Positions 1 to 11,345 of a stretch of 64,000 nt of DNA are shown here, one piece after another. The notes beneath the pieces were generated by a model. That model saw nothing but the letters and a program-made list of their open reading frames with translations. It was not told where the DNA came from and made no database searches. A program made the translations under genes and the position numbers. Position 1 is the first letter of the stretch. Each line of letters begins with the position of its first letter. Source of the DNA: Rhynochetos jubatus (lineage: Eukaryota > Chordata > Aves > Eurypygiformes > Rhynochetidae). The stretch is taken from the NCBI GenBank assembly GCA_027574665.1, contig CM050668.1:5090001-5154000 (forward strand), given 5' to 3'.

Positions 1-3000
1 TTAGAACAGACTTCAAAGAATATTGTTTAATAAAGCTGTTTCTAAATAAATGTTTCTTCAGGGGGCTCCTCACTTGAGCTTTTCTTGATGGTGCTGTCTC
101 CTCTGTCATACTCTCCGATTATTCCCTTGTGCATACAAAACTCAGTATTTACTTTCAGTCTTTCAAGTTTGTTTGCCCAGGTTTCAGTCCTGGCTTTGAG
201 GAGCTGTAATCTTACCCGGTTTGAGCCCGCAGTGCCACTCGATGTCCGTTTTGAGGTGTGGTACAAATATTTAAAGCAGTTGCTTGAACTTGGTGTAGGC
301 TTTGCTTTGGATGCACGGAGAAGTATTTGGATCGTGCTAAAAGAAGACTTCAGTATTGAATCACAGACTATTGGTTTTGATGTATTCATTTAAGCACCTT
401 GTAAAAAGCGTGGTGTGTATAAAAGATGGTGATAGTAAGTAGTTAAAATAGAGTATTTTGCTGGGTTAAAGGGTTTTGCGGGCATTGTTGGAATTCCTGT
501 GTAAGTCCCTGTGTACATCAGTCAGTCAGTTTTAACCTCCCCTCATTTTTTTTGAGTGTGGATTTCACTTCTTTTACCAGTTCGTGCTAGGCTTCCCATG
601 GCACTTGGTGTTCACTGCTATTTCAGGTAAGCAGTAATGGAAGACATCTGCCGAGGTGCGTGTCCCCCGTACCCTAGTGTCAGTGAAAGTGGGAGCTTCG
701 CAGCACCCCAGTCCGGTTCACTCCAATCCAGAAATGTATTTCTGAGAAGCAGAAGTTGTTAACAAAAGTTAAGTTTTACTGAAGTGTATCTTAATTCAAG
801 TATTTTTACCGTTTTGTAAAGAGTGGGAAACCGCTTTTGAGAAAAGCAGTTGAGAGGTTTTAATTTAGCGGTATTGCAGATGAAGGAAGTCTGCCACAGA
901 GGCAGGAGTAAGGTAAAAAGTTTGAAGCTTTGGTTAAAATGATTGGAGATAACTTGATCTGTAGTTGCCATATATAGTCATACAAGAAAAAGTCTGCACA
1001 GATCCTCCAGACGTTTATGGACTTCTCTGATTCATCTGTCGGAGCCAAACAGCTCCAGCCAAGAGATAGGGAATTTGTTAAACTGCGTTAAGTTCCTAAA
1101 TTGCTGTAGCCCCAAGGAGCAATCCTGCCTTTTTAAGTGGGAAGAGTAGGAGGGAGTGGGCTGGGAGGATAGTGCGTTATGAAGTCTCTGCTTTTGGTAA
1201 GAGTTTCAAGAAGATGAGTAACATTCTAGAGCTCTTAAAAAGAAAACAACAAAAAAAACCCCCAACACAAAAAACCTTGAAATCATTTCCGTTGCTATCA
1301 TCAAAAGCTGGCTTTCTAAATTTAGCAGTTTCCTATAGACGCTCAGCTTACGCTAGCAACAGTAAACCTGTTTTTCCTTAAGTGCAATTTGTCACCTCCC
1401 CCTTCCAAGTTAGTAAAGATAAGCTTGTATGAATTCTGTTGATTTATTGTTACACGAGGATGTCTCATTCTAATCTGCTATCGGGTTCATTGTGATTCAG
1501 CGCGAGGCTCGCGTGCCTTTAATGATGGAAAAAAAGTGCACCTTTCTGTCTTCCCTTTTTTAATCTTCAATCCTCTGGGCTTCTTTTCCTGCTCTTTTTA
1601 TCTCTTTCACCCCCCCAACACTGGAACAGTTCAGAGATCAGCACATGAACTTGGGAATTAGTCCCAGCTGAGACTATATATTACAGTTGTGAGAAGATTC
1701 TGCTGCTCAGAAGCGCTTCATGTGGGTTTTTTATTTCTTAAGTTCAGCTGACAAACAGTAAATGTATTGAATAAGTCTGTAGTGAGATTTTGCTTTCTTT
1801 CATCTCGATGATTCATTTATATCCACTGCGTGCTACCAAAGCGTATGCGTGATAGGCCTGAGCGTGCTTCGGTAGGAATTTTGCCATGAAGCGTAAAGGC
1901 AGCAAAAGTTTGTTTTCCCTGAATTATTTCACTTACTGAAGGAACTTGAAAAGATCTGTGCTGAGGTTTTTTTTATTTAGGTCAGGAGGATGACAGTTAT
2001 ATTAATTTGGAGGTGTTTTCACCAGGTATGCTAAATTAGCTGTAGTAAACCCTTTGGGTCTATACACTGATGGGTTTGAGGTTGTCAATTTATTTTTTCT
2101 TTGAATTCCTTATCTTTGTAGGAATCTGAACTCATCACTTTAGCTGCATCTAAAGGGCGACGCCTGCTAAAAGGCATGGTAACCCGTGAGCCACAGCAGA
2201 GGACCAGCCAGTGACTCCTGGCCTCCAGGAGGTCACCCAAGAACATAAAGATAGCAAAGATGACGGTCATGAGAGTTTAGCGAATGTAGGACGTGGATTT
2301 GTGGGACAACAAGCTTTTCGCTCTGACCATCGTGAAACAACTTGTTTTCTGTAGGAACTGCTGGCTTTTGAATAAAACGGAACGGCCAGAATCAAGATTA
2401 AATGAGCAAATCTTATAAAAAGATTATTAGAGGATTACTCAGTATTGGATTTTCTTGCGTTGGAATCATAGAGGGCGGCTGGCTATAGTGATATAAATCA
2501 GTAAATACACCTGTGTTCTACATGCAGGTATGTCAGAGGATGATTAATGTACGGTCTCTTCACAGCTATATTTTTAACCTGTATTTGACAGATAAGTAGG
2601 GAAAACAATTTTGCAATATCTGATGTCTCGGCAGTGCACAGACTGGACACCCATCCCCCCAATTTACGTATGGCCTGGCAGGATCTGTGAGGATGAAGCC
2701 TGGTTTCTTACTATAATATTTACCACGGTATTATTCTTCTTTGAAACTTGACTTTAAAGCAAGATACTTGTATTTTGGAAATCCTTCCACTCGACCAATA
2801 ACGTACTCTAACTTCTCCTAAATAAAACTGCACATTGAAGTCAATGGTTTCTCTACAGACCGCCCGTCTCTTCCTTGGGACTGAGGAGAAATCCCAATCT
2901 CCGGAGCGTGGTGCAGCCAGATGGCACCCAGGTTTCTGATTTCATCATCCGGGGAGGCGAGACCGAGCGCTGAAGTAGGGTGCACACTGGTTCAGACACA

Positions 3001-4290
3001 GCTCTGCTTGTGGTGGAGGGAATATGGAAAATTACAGGCGCAATTATGGTTTCACATTAAATATTCCTCTTTTTAAATCCACCATGTGAAGCATTAGTCT
3101 GGGTTTGAACTGGTGGTGTTAATTGGACCACAGTGCTTAGATGCATTTTCTGCAGAGTCATGGCCCATGTCATTAGCTTCTCATTAGACACGTTAATTTT
3201 TTAAGACTCAATAATAATTACCTTTTTTCAGAAGTTGTCCATTTTACAATGAAGAGAAACCTCTGTTCTGCAGGCTGTAATTCTGAATAATCAGGGAAGC
3301 ATTGTGAACTCTTTCGCCGTAGACCTGCAAAGTGGGAAATGAGGGCGCTGTAGTGGATGGAGAAAGAGATCCTGCCAGGATGCGATTCGGGAGGAGTGTT
3401 ACGGGCCTTGCTCACTGGGATTGCAGGGGCAGAGAACCTGTGGAACAACGTGGAGGTTTTGGAGGGACAGAGCGGTTCTGGTTAAAACTTGACAAATGTA
3501 GGTGAGGCTGTTTATGGGATGCACAGCTAAGCAGCCCGTTCGCTGTCAGTTTTATTGGACAGGCGTACCCACCTAATAAAATGTGCAGGTACTTCGCAAA
3601 GCTCGATACCAAGTAATTATCCTTTGTATATGCAGAGATACTGGCTAAGCCCTGGGAGCAGCGATTCCTGGGTTTCGCTGACACGTGGTTATCCTGCTGG
3701 CAAGAACAGCGGGCTTCAGAGGTTCTGAAACATCCACTTGGCTAATCAAATGGTTTTTCATTACACAAATAAGTAGTTTTGCTGGCCTGGGACATTACAG
3801 ACGTGAGTTTTCCCATGACAAGGGTCTGCCATGGCATGTTTGGTGTCACCTGCAGCCTTCTGCAGGGGCTACAGGGTTTAGCAGGAAAGCAGGACAGGCT
3901 GTTAGCAGGAGGAAAAATCTCCACGGGGCCATTAGCCAGTATGTAGCCTTTTAAATTAATATGTTGGCTAAAAATTATGCTTGATTTTTCTACATGTATT
4001 GGTGAGCTGTTAAATAAGTAATCTTTTTTCTCTTTTCTTTTTCCTGTTGGAATTTATTTACCTGAGCTTTCATTTCATTAGAATTCGCTCCTTCCAAAGC
4101 TTACCTGAATCGTTTTTGTTTGAGTTAATTTTTTTTGTTTCCTAGCAACTCTAGTTTTTAAGTTCCAAATTGTTTCTGTTCAGTATCTTTTGTAGCCGAT
4201 GTTGCTGGTTTACAAACGGAAGGTTTTAACATGATGCTAAAAGGCACAGTTCAATAAATCAGTTTGCGGAGTTCGTTAATGCTTTTTCCC

Positions 4291-4340
4291 TTATATATAT
4301 GGGGGGTGTGTGTATATATGCACAGACAGACAGACATATA
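4291..4340. repeat. Compound microsatellite (TA, TG, CAGA)
   Basis: ttatatatat, six G, tgtgtgtatatatg, then cacagacagacagacata. Several short simple repeats stand in direct succession. Confidence 0.9.
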
Positions 4341-5372
4341 CGGGTGTAACTGTGCTTTCGCCCTGTTGATTTTTTAAAACAGTTGTGAAGGTAACCAGCC
4401 TGTTTATACCTTGCTGCATATGCACAGAGTAAACTTGTTAGCTTTTTCTTTAGGTTAGCTTGGGGAAGCTCTGAGAGGATTCCATTAAGGCTCCCGCAAG
4501 TGAGTAGTTCCATTGAAAGTCAAGTGCTGGTCCCAGACCCAAGGCACGGAGGCACCTTCCCAGATGCTCCGTTGTTCTTGTCCCTGGAAGAGGGGGACCA
4601 CAGGACCAGCCCCAAATACATGCTCGCTCCAGATTCCTTCCCCCCCTGGCTTGTTAGGAGCCACGTGGCCCTGCAGGGTTTGGTAGGAACAAGGGTGTTT
4701 CCACAAAGAAAGGCTTGAAAGGTCTCTGGATGTCTGCTGGGGAGGCTCGCTTCCTTCTGGGATTGTCATGTGGCTGCAATTTTGCAAAATGGTCTGAGGT
4801 GGTTAAACAGCAAAAATTCCATCTCTTTTCAAGGAATCTCTTGTAGTGTTTATTCTGTAGGCTGGTTATGCCCTGCTTCGTAACCTTTCTGAAGTGCAGG
4901 CTTCTCCCCCTGAATTACAATGCATGTGTTTTTGCTTAATATTCTACTTTAAGCTAAAGTCTGCTCTCACTAAATCAGCCTTTCACAAATGGAATATTTT
5001 TTCACTTCTCGCTGGGTGGGTCCATACGCTGAAAAATAGGTCAAGAACAGTAATCTAAATCTACTGCTAATAAATAATTAAAGCTAATGGAATTTGCACA
5101 AGATCTGTGAGCTGAAATATTTCAGAAAGTACCGCGGTGTACATTTTGCTACTGTAAATCAGGATTTTTTATTTATCATTGTGCTAGGTTGAAACGTATC
5201 TATAAATGTAACTTAAAAAGACTTTTTTTGTACAGAGAAAATAATGGCGTGTTAGCGTATAAAAATAACTAAAAATATCATAGAAAATTGATAACATCAT
5301 GACTCATTCTTTAATGATCAGATTTCAAGTAAATACTTTAGCAGCCTTAAGCAATAAGATGTTTTGTATCTC

Positions 5373-5424
5373 ATTAAATCATAGTGTAAATTGAGCAATA
5401 CATTGTTTGCTCATATGATTTAAT
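5373..5424. repeat. Imperfect hairpin with 18 base pairs
   Basis: Outer arms attaaatcata (5373-5383) and tatgatttaat (5414-5424) are perfect complements. Inside them, tgagcaa (5392-5398) pairs with ttgctca (5407-5413). The fold has an 8-nt one-sided bulge and an 8-nt loop. Confidence 0.85.
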
Positions 5425-8400
5425 TTGCCTTATATTTTAGGAATTAAGTAAGTCATCTAAGCTACTCTATAATACCTGTTCGGACAACTATCTGGGATTT
5501 CAGTTTCATGTCTTTTAGAGCAAAGCAAAGTGGAGCTTGCTGGAACTAATTAAACGTGAAGACTTCAGTGTTTCCCTTAGTGCACCTCCAGTCACGTGTG
5601 CCCAGGATCTCCTGGTGGAAAAATTGCGTATTCTGGCTTTTTTCATAATTGTGGGTGCAATGAAATCATATTTAAATGTTGTGTATTGGTAGTTGAGCGT
5701 CTGACTGGGTGATCCCAACTTGGTCACCAGTTTACCCTTCGCAGGGCGAAGCGTGTGTCCCTGCTGCCTCTCTCTAATTAACCAGCAGCACAGCTTACTG
5801 CTAATTATAGTTAACTTGCTGATTTCTGGGTTTCACCGTGACAAGTTGTGTCCTTGAAGTATATAATAATCAAACACACCTCAGAAGCCGATGCCAGCGT
5901 TCTTCCCAAATCCTTCATGCCTGGCTGCTTCTTACCCCTCCCCTTTCAGCTACATTGATATGAAAGAGAAGCTCAGCAGCACTCTGGAGATGATAGCTGT
6001 GCGGACAAAGGGCACACAGACAGACATCCTCCCGATCGCAGGGCACAGATATCCGTCATACCAGCTGCCCATGGAAAGAGGGGCTTGAACCCGGCTGCCG
6101 GTTTTTGACACGGGCGTTCCTCTGGCGTCCACGCCACTCTAGGTGTGGGTCGAACTGACAGACACCCTCCCACGCAGTCAGCCTATACCGGGGTTTGTTC
6201 TGGGTTGGCATTTTTCTTTCTTCTGGTTTTTTTTTTAGCAAGTTCCCATAAGAAAGTATCTGGGATCAGGACATTCAGCTCTGCCAATTCTGAGCGCGGG
6301 GCCCGTTGTTGGTTCCTTATTACATGTGGGCTAACGAGGGAGGAAATGCAAAGGGTAAGATGGCAGGAAAGCCGTAGCGTCGCGCCGGTGATAAGGCAGC
6401 TCAAAAATAGGTTGTGACAGCTGAACTAATGATGTCACCGATGCTGGTACAAGTGCGCTGCTGCTCATTATGATTTCTCCGCCAGACATAGTGACATTCA
6501 CCAGCCAATGCCTGTCTCCAGTAGACGATACGTAGAACCAATCATGGGAAACGTGGCGCAGGAGGTACACGAAAGATCATTTGCCCGGTTTTTTGTTTTG
6601 TTTTATTTTACAAGAGCACAATACTTGTGTAGATGATAAAGGTGGATAGGTCAAGCTTAGCCTTGCTGGACCACTTTATCAAACCAGGGTCACAGGGCTC
6701 TTGTTGTGACATTTAGAGATAAGCGTTTTGGAGGCAAATGAGATGGAGCAGTCTGCGAGGAGATCAGAAGGTGCTGTGTAGCTTCAGACCTGAAGTAAAT
6801 TACAAATACAGTGTTGGTACCCTGACCATTGATACGTCCTTTGTACTGCACGCGGCGTATTGAGATAGCGATAGATAAATAAGGTGCTTTACTTGTCAGA
6901 AAGATGCATTCGTTGCCCAGGTTTTTTACCCGTGATTTATTCTCGGTTTATTTTTCACAGTTATTTTAATGAGAATGGGAAGGGAGTTAAAAATTATTTG
7001 GATTCAGATTTCATTGCACAGCTACTTGATCAAAATATAAATTCGTTGTTTATATTCTTGTAGAAGGAAAATGCTATATTAGCTTTCAGCTATCAGATTT
7101 GATTCAGATAATGATACAGCATCCTAATTCATAGTCTCTACTTCAGATATTGAGTTTGTCTGTAACAGAGCCTTTTTCAGAAAACTGCTGTACCCTGATA
7201 TATCATCCAGAGAGAGAGCGTGCACATTTAGATGGCACGGAAGAATAGGCTAATAATGTGATTGTATAGGCGTACTCGAATATTTCAGTGCATTTGTGTT
7301 GATAAATTGCCATTTGTTTTAATGTTCAGTTGCATGTACCCGTTTTAGCAGTTCGGCTTGATCGCCATGATTTGCTAGCTGTATGCGAGTGCTGGAGCTG
7401 GTTGCTTTTCCTGTTTTGATCACAGCCCAGGCAGCAAAGGCCACTACACTTAAACAGATAATAAATCATGCGGTGGCCTTGCTAACCAACACTACAGATT
7501 CCCCCGGGTCTGAACTGAACGTCCTTCTTTCTGTTCAGTTTAGTGCGAAGAAGGTGAAATTCTGTTTGATGTTAGTGTAATATCTTGAGACAAAGTCTGA
7601 TGAGGAAATTTTCCAAACTGCCAAACATCAATGTCACCAGCAGAGTTTTACCTGGTGACTGGAGGCATATATATTCCTGACTTCTGGCTGTTTATTTTTA
7701 CTCCCCTTCCCCTGTTGTGAGCTGTCTAAACTTTTGATGCTGTTTAGCCAAGGACTGAATTATAAAAGTAGCCTATAAACTCTTTCTAAGAGGGGAAAGA
7801 AGAGAAGGGGAGAAGGCAAAAAAACGGGAAGATGGTGTTTCTGCCTTTTGTCATGGTGTATGCCATTTATCCACTTCCCTGCACGGCATATTTGGTTGCA
7901 TTTAAAATACTGGAGCAAATTCCTTGCCATTGCTTTTCTTAGACTGTTTGCTCTGTGAAGATAATGGAAGTGGGATGCTCTGTCTCTCTTGTTCAGCTGC
8001 CACTGATTTCAAGTTATTGCTAAGATTCCAAGTTGTCAGAGCATTTTCCCTGTTAAGCTGTGTGCTGTAGTGATCAGCGTGTCCCAGGATTGCCCCAGAT
8101 TGATCACTGTGGTACAACCGATGGCTCGCCAGTGGGACTGAATCACTTGGAGTTGCATTCTCCTCTATCATGAAATGTTTACCAACAACAAAAGCTGCTG
8201 TCTAAATCAAGCACGACACGTTTTCCCATTATGGCACGAATTCTGCTTGGTAATGTTTTGATTGCCAGGATGAGTGTTTAGCATCCTGAGTTTGCTAAAT
8301 GGAGGATGTGTGGGAATCAGATTCTGTACTTGAAAGCTTTTCTCCCTTTTTGACAGCTTGACCAACTGTTTTCTTGGCTTTGGGATGCCCCTTCTATTCC

Positions 8401-8433
8401 TTTGTTTTCCCTTCCTTCTCCCCCTCTTCTCTC

Positions 8434-8532
8434 TGCCATGGGCAGGGACACCCTCCACCAGACCAGGTTGCTCCCAGCCTCACCCAGCCTGGCCTTGGAC
8501 ACTGCCAGGGATGGGGCACCCACAGCACCACA
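8434..8532 (-). mobile_element. CR1 LINE fragment, minus strand, both ends missing
   Basis: About 100 bp match the reverse complement of the CR1 3' region. The diagnostic run is ccatgggcagggacaccctc, followed by accaggttgctc, a cctggccttggacact block and ccagggatggggcaccca. The terminal 8-bp repeat of CR1 and the roughly 60 bp before it are absent, so this is an internal scrap, eroded at both sides. It has no coding capacity. It is the same region of CR1 from which the minisatellite at 46567 arose. Confidence 0.85.
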
Positions 8533-10996
8533 GCAAAGGATGCAGTTCAATAGCAGGCCTTTGGCTAGAGCTCGCCATGCACAGGGGAAGAGCAGGGCTG
8601 ACGTTCTCCTGCCTCCCGAGCTGGCCGTGTTTTATTTCAGTGGATGCCACTGTGGTGATTTGTCATCTGCTGATGTGCCGAGGGTATTTCTGATGCTTAT
8701 GCCGGGTGCTTGGGCAGTGAGAATAATGCCCTGCTCTTGAGAGCCGTGCAAGCAAGAGACTTGGGGCTGGTCTGGAATTCCATCTTCTGTATTTCTGCTT
8801 TCAGGTTTGACATCAGTTTGCTGGCTGGTGCCAAAACAGTCAGTAAATTTAGAGGCAATACCAGGGACAGAAGCCCTAAACACAATGATTTTATATCAGC
8901 TGAGATTTTTATTTCAAGAAATGTTGCTTTGCTCAGATGGTTTATTTATTCCTGATTTTATAAAGGGTGCCAGTATCCAGACTGTAAATCTAATGTCTCT
9001 GTAATTTCACTGTGCATTAAAACCCCCCTGCCAGATTTTGGCCCTGAATGTGAGCCTTTATTTTGTTACTTTCTTCAATGTCACCATCATCAGGTTACAA
9101 AGAAAACACGTTATAAAACGTGCAAAGCCCTCTGGTCTCCCAGCGTGGTCAGGAAGTGGAGAAAAGCTGTTCAGCCTGCCCGTTCACTTTGGTAGAGGCG
9201 TCATTTGTACATGTTTGTGATACACAAGGGCAGCATCTACCCTTTTTCTGTCCTAAACCAGCAGAAAATATCAGGAAACGCTTGGGTGACTTAACTTGGG
9301 CTAAGAACAGAAGTGTGGTTGGTTTGGTGCCGAAGAGGGAGCTTATAAAGCTGCAGCGTTATCCTGAACTTGATAGGGGTTAGCTGTTCGGTAGTGCAAT
9401 AGCCACGTGAGAAGGGAAATTTGGCTGATCATCTGTCTTTGATGGCTTCGTTTGCGTTTGGCCCCCTAAGCCATTTCTCAGGGAGTGGGAGAACTCCTGA
9501 TACTCAGCTCTCTGCATGACTTGTCATTTAAATGACAAAAATCACTTCTCTCAAAAGCCTTCTTTTCCTCAGGAAAGTCAGATTAAATTCAGGGCTGAGG
9601 GTGTTTTGGTGAGTGGTTTAATGTCCAATATGTTGCATGACTCCAGCTGTAAAAGTAAATGCATCGGAAAAGTGAATTTCCGAACTTTTTAAGGTCACCT
9701 TCATTTCCAAAAGGCCCAAAGGTTCAAATACCCTTTCTGCATAAAAAAAATACTTCAAAGACCTCTTTATGGCCTCCTGCATGAGGTTCAGGGTAGCTAG
9801 GGGACTGTGACCTGTGTGTAGCGAGGAACATTTCATGGTTACTTACCCAGTCCGTGACTCTCCCAAGTTGTGAGCAGTATTTTGGGAGCGTCGTAGGACT
9901 CGTGGTTGGAGGCAACGTCCAGAGGCTCGCTAGGTCTCACCTGGCCTGAAGAGTGGGCCTTTAGCACCCACGCTAGGCCTGGTCAGCTATGCCTTGGAAA
10001 TCTCCAGGATGGGAAATCCACCTTCTTCCTGGGCCACCAGTGCTGCCCTCCTAAATGCTGCAGTATTGTGTTAAGGGTTTACAGCTCTTTCAGATTGTTT
10101 CTAGCTGTGAGGTGTGCTGTGAAGTCCCTGCTTGTGCCTCATCAGTGGAATATCGCAGCAAAAATAGGAGTCCAGCCTTTTGGCTGTGCATGAATAACAC
10201 CGTGTCCACTGCAAAGTTACGGGATCTTGTTCTTCAGGCGTGCACGTAACGAGCATTCTGAGAATTTGTAAGTGAACTAGACCCACACCTAAACCCAAAC
10301 CACTTAAAAGTGGAGCCACTTTTCTGAAGAATTTTATGCAAGATAGATAAACCTTTGTTGTCCCGAATTCCTAAGTAAAAGCATGCTATAAACTTTTAGG
10401 GTGATTCTGTGGGCAGTATTTTAATGAATTTTGTATCACTGCGTGTTGTAATTTGGAAGAAGGGATTTGAGTCATACAGAAACCAACAAATAACACCGTT
10501 GTCTTCAGTGTGGCTCTCGCCAGTTCTGTGGTCAGAGCACTCTTGAGAAAACAACAAATAAACCAGCCCTTTTACAAAATGGCAGCACTCTTAGTTGAAA
10601 TGATGGTCCAGAGTCATCATCCTTTAAGCCTGGCTTCCATCAGTGGGAGTTTCTGTGGCGTAAGTTCAGAGGTGTAGCTGCTGCTTAGGCAGATAGAGGC
10701 ATTTACTTCTAATCGCATTAGTGTTTCAGCTGAACTCTGAGATTGAAGGCATTCCGAGCTTACCCAACATCACTGCCGTTTTGGTAATTCATTCTGTTTG
10801 CAACAGGCACCTGTCTGTGTCAAACTGGAAGTGCAGTCTTGTTTGAGATGAGTTCTAGATACACTTTTATTTCAACCGAAGCTCCCATACAATGTGATCA
10901 GGATTTAACTCTTATTTCGGAACTGAAAATAATGTTAGGAAAAATGACTTGTCCTTTCACATTTTTCTGATGAAATGTCTTGCTCCTGTCTTCTAG

Positions 10997-11044
10997 GACC
11001 TGCGCAAACAGGTAGCTCCGTTACTGAAGAGTTTCCAGGGGGAG
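10997..11044 (+). CDS. CUX1: CUX1 coding exon A (about human residues 59-74)
   Basis: This 48-bp exon reads DLRKQVAPLLKSFQGE, identical to my recollection of human CUX1 just after the TPE that ends the preceding exon. The acceptor is a pyrimidine-rich stretch ending ttctag. The donor is gtaaga, close to consensus. Both ends are phase 0, so skipping it would remove 16 residues without a frameshift. It belongs to the start of the N-terminal coiled coil, before the CUT and homeodomain part of CUX1 and the CASP tail. The preceding exon is not in the window, so at least 11 kb of intron lies upstream. The next exon is 14 kb away. Oddity: the sequence directly after the donor is very CpG-rich, and the frame stays open for about 50 codons into the intron. 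The exon is recognised by homology only; transcript data would confirm its use. Confidence 0.96.
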
Positions 11045-11345
11045 GTAAGAGCTTCCGCTTCTCACGGTGCTGTCGGTATTGCTTCACGCGAGCCTGGTGT
11101 GCTGGCAGCCTGTCAGCGCGGCCGGGTGGCTGCAGGGCCCTTGGGCGGGGAGCGCTGCCGGCGTCCAGCCCTTTGCATTTTTGCTGCGTGCAGGACACGC
11201 GTGTGATAACGCGGGATTTGTGCTGGAGAAGCGAAACGGGTCAGATCCCTTCGCGCTCAGCCTGCGGGCGCGTGAGCTGCCCGTGCGGTGGCTCAGGTGG
11301 CCCACGCTCTCGCAGTGCCCGGCTGACTCCGTGGGCGAACGCCTG
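11045..11345. promoter_or_regulatory. CpG-rich block directly after exon A
   Basis: From the exon A donor onward, about 300 bp are rich in CpG, with clusters such as gagcgctgccggcgtcc, aacgcggg and gcgggcgcgtgagc. The sequence returns to ordinary composition after about 11400. No repeat family is recognised. It could be a small intragenic CpG island or a GC-biased patch of the kind produced by recombination-linked gene conversion in bird genomes. No core promoter motif was seen. Confidence 0.4.

Larger units (their letters stand above)
1..10996 (+). other. CUX1: CUX1 intron upstream of exon A (3' part)
   Basis: I see no coding exon here. The preceding CUX1 exon, which should end with codons for KNTPE, is not visible and must lie upstream of the window. 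The stretch is mostly unique, moderately AT-rich sequence. It holds one short CR1 fragment (8434-8532), a compound TA/TG/CAGA microsatellite (4291-4340), an imperfect hairpin (5373-5424) and short homopolymers. The open frames of 60-120 codons on both strands have no recognisable domains and are best read as chance. The last 40 bp supply the pyrimidine tract and acceptor of exon A. Confidence 0.9.

Noticed and set aside
6056..6170. tRNA-like or tRNA-derived SINE signal (B-box-like ggttcaagccc on the minus strand)
   Set aside because: The T-arm does not pair over five bases, no matching A box at proper spacing and no cloverleaf can be drawn.
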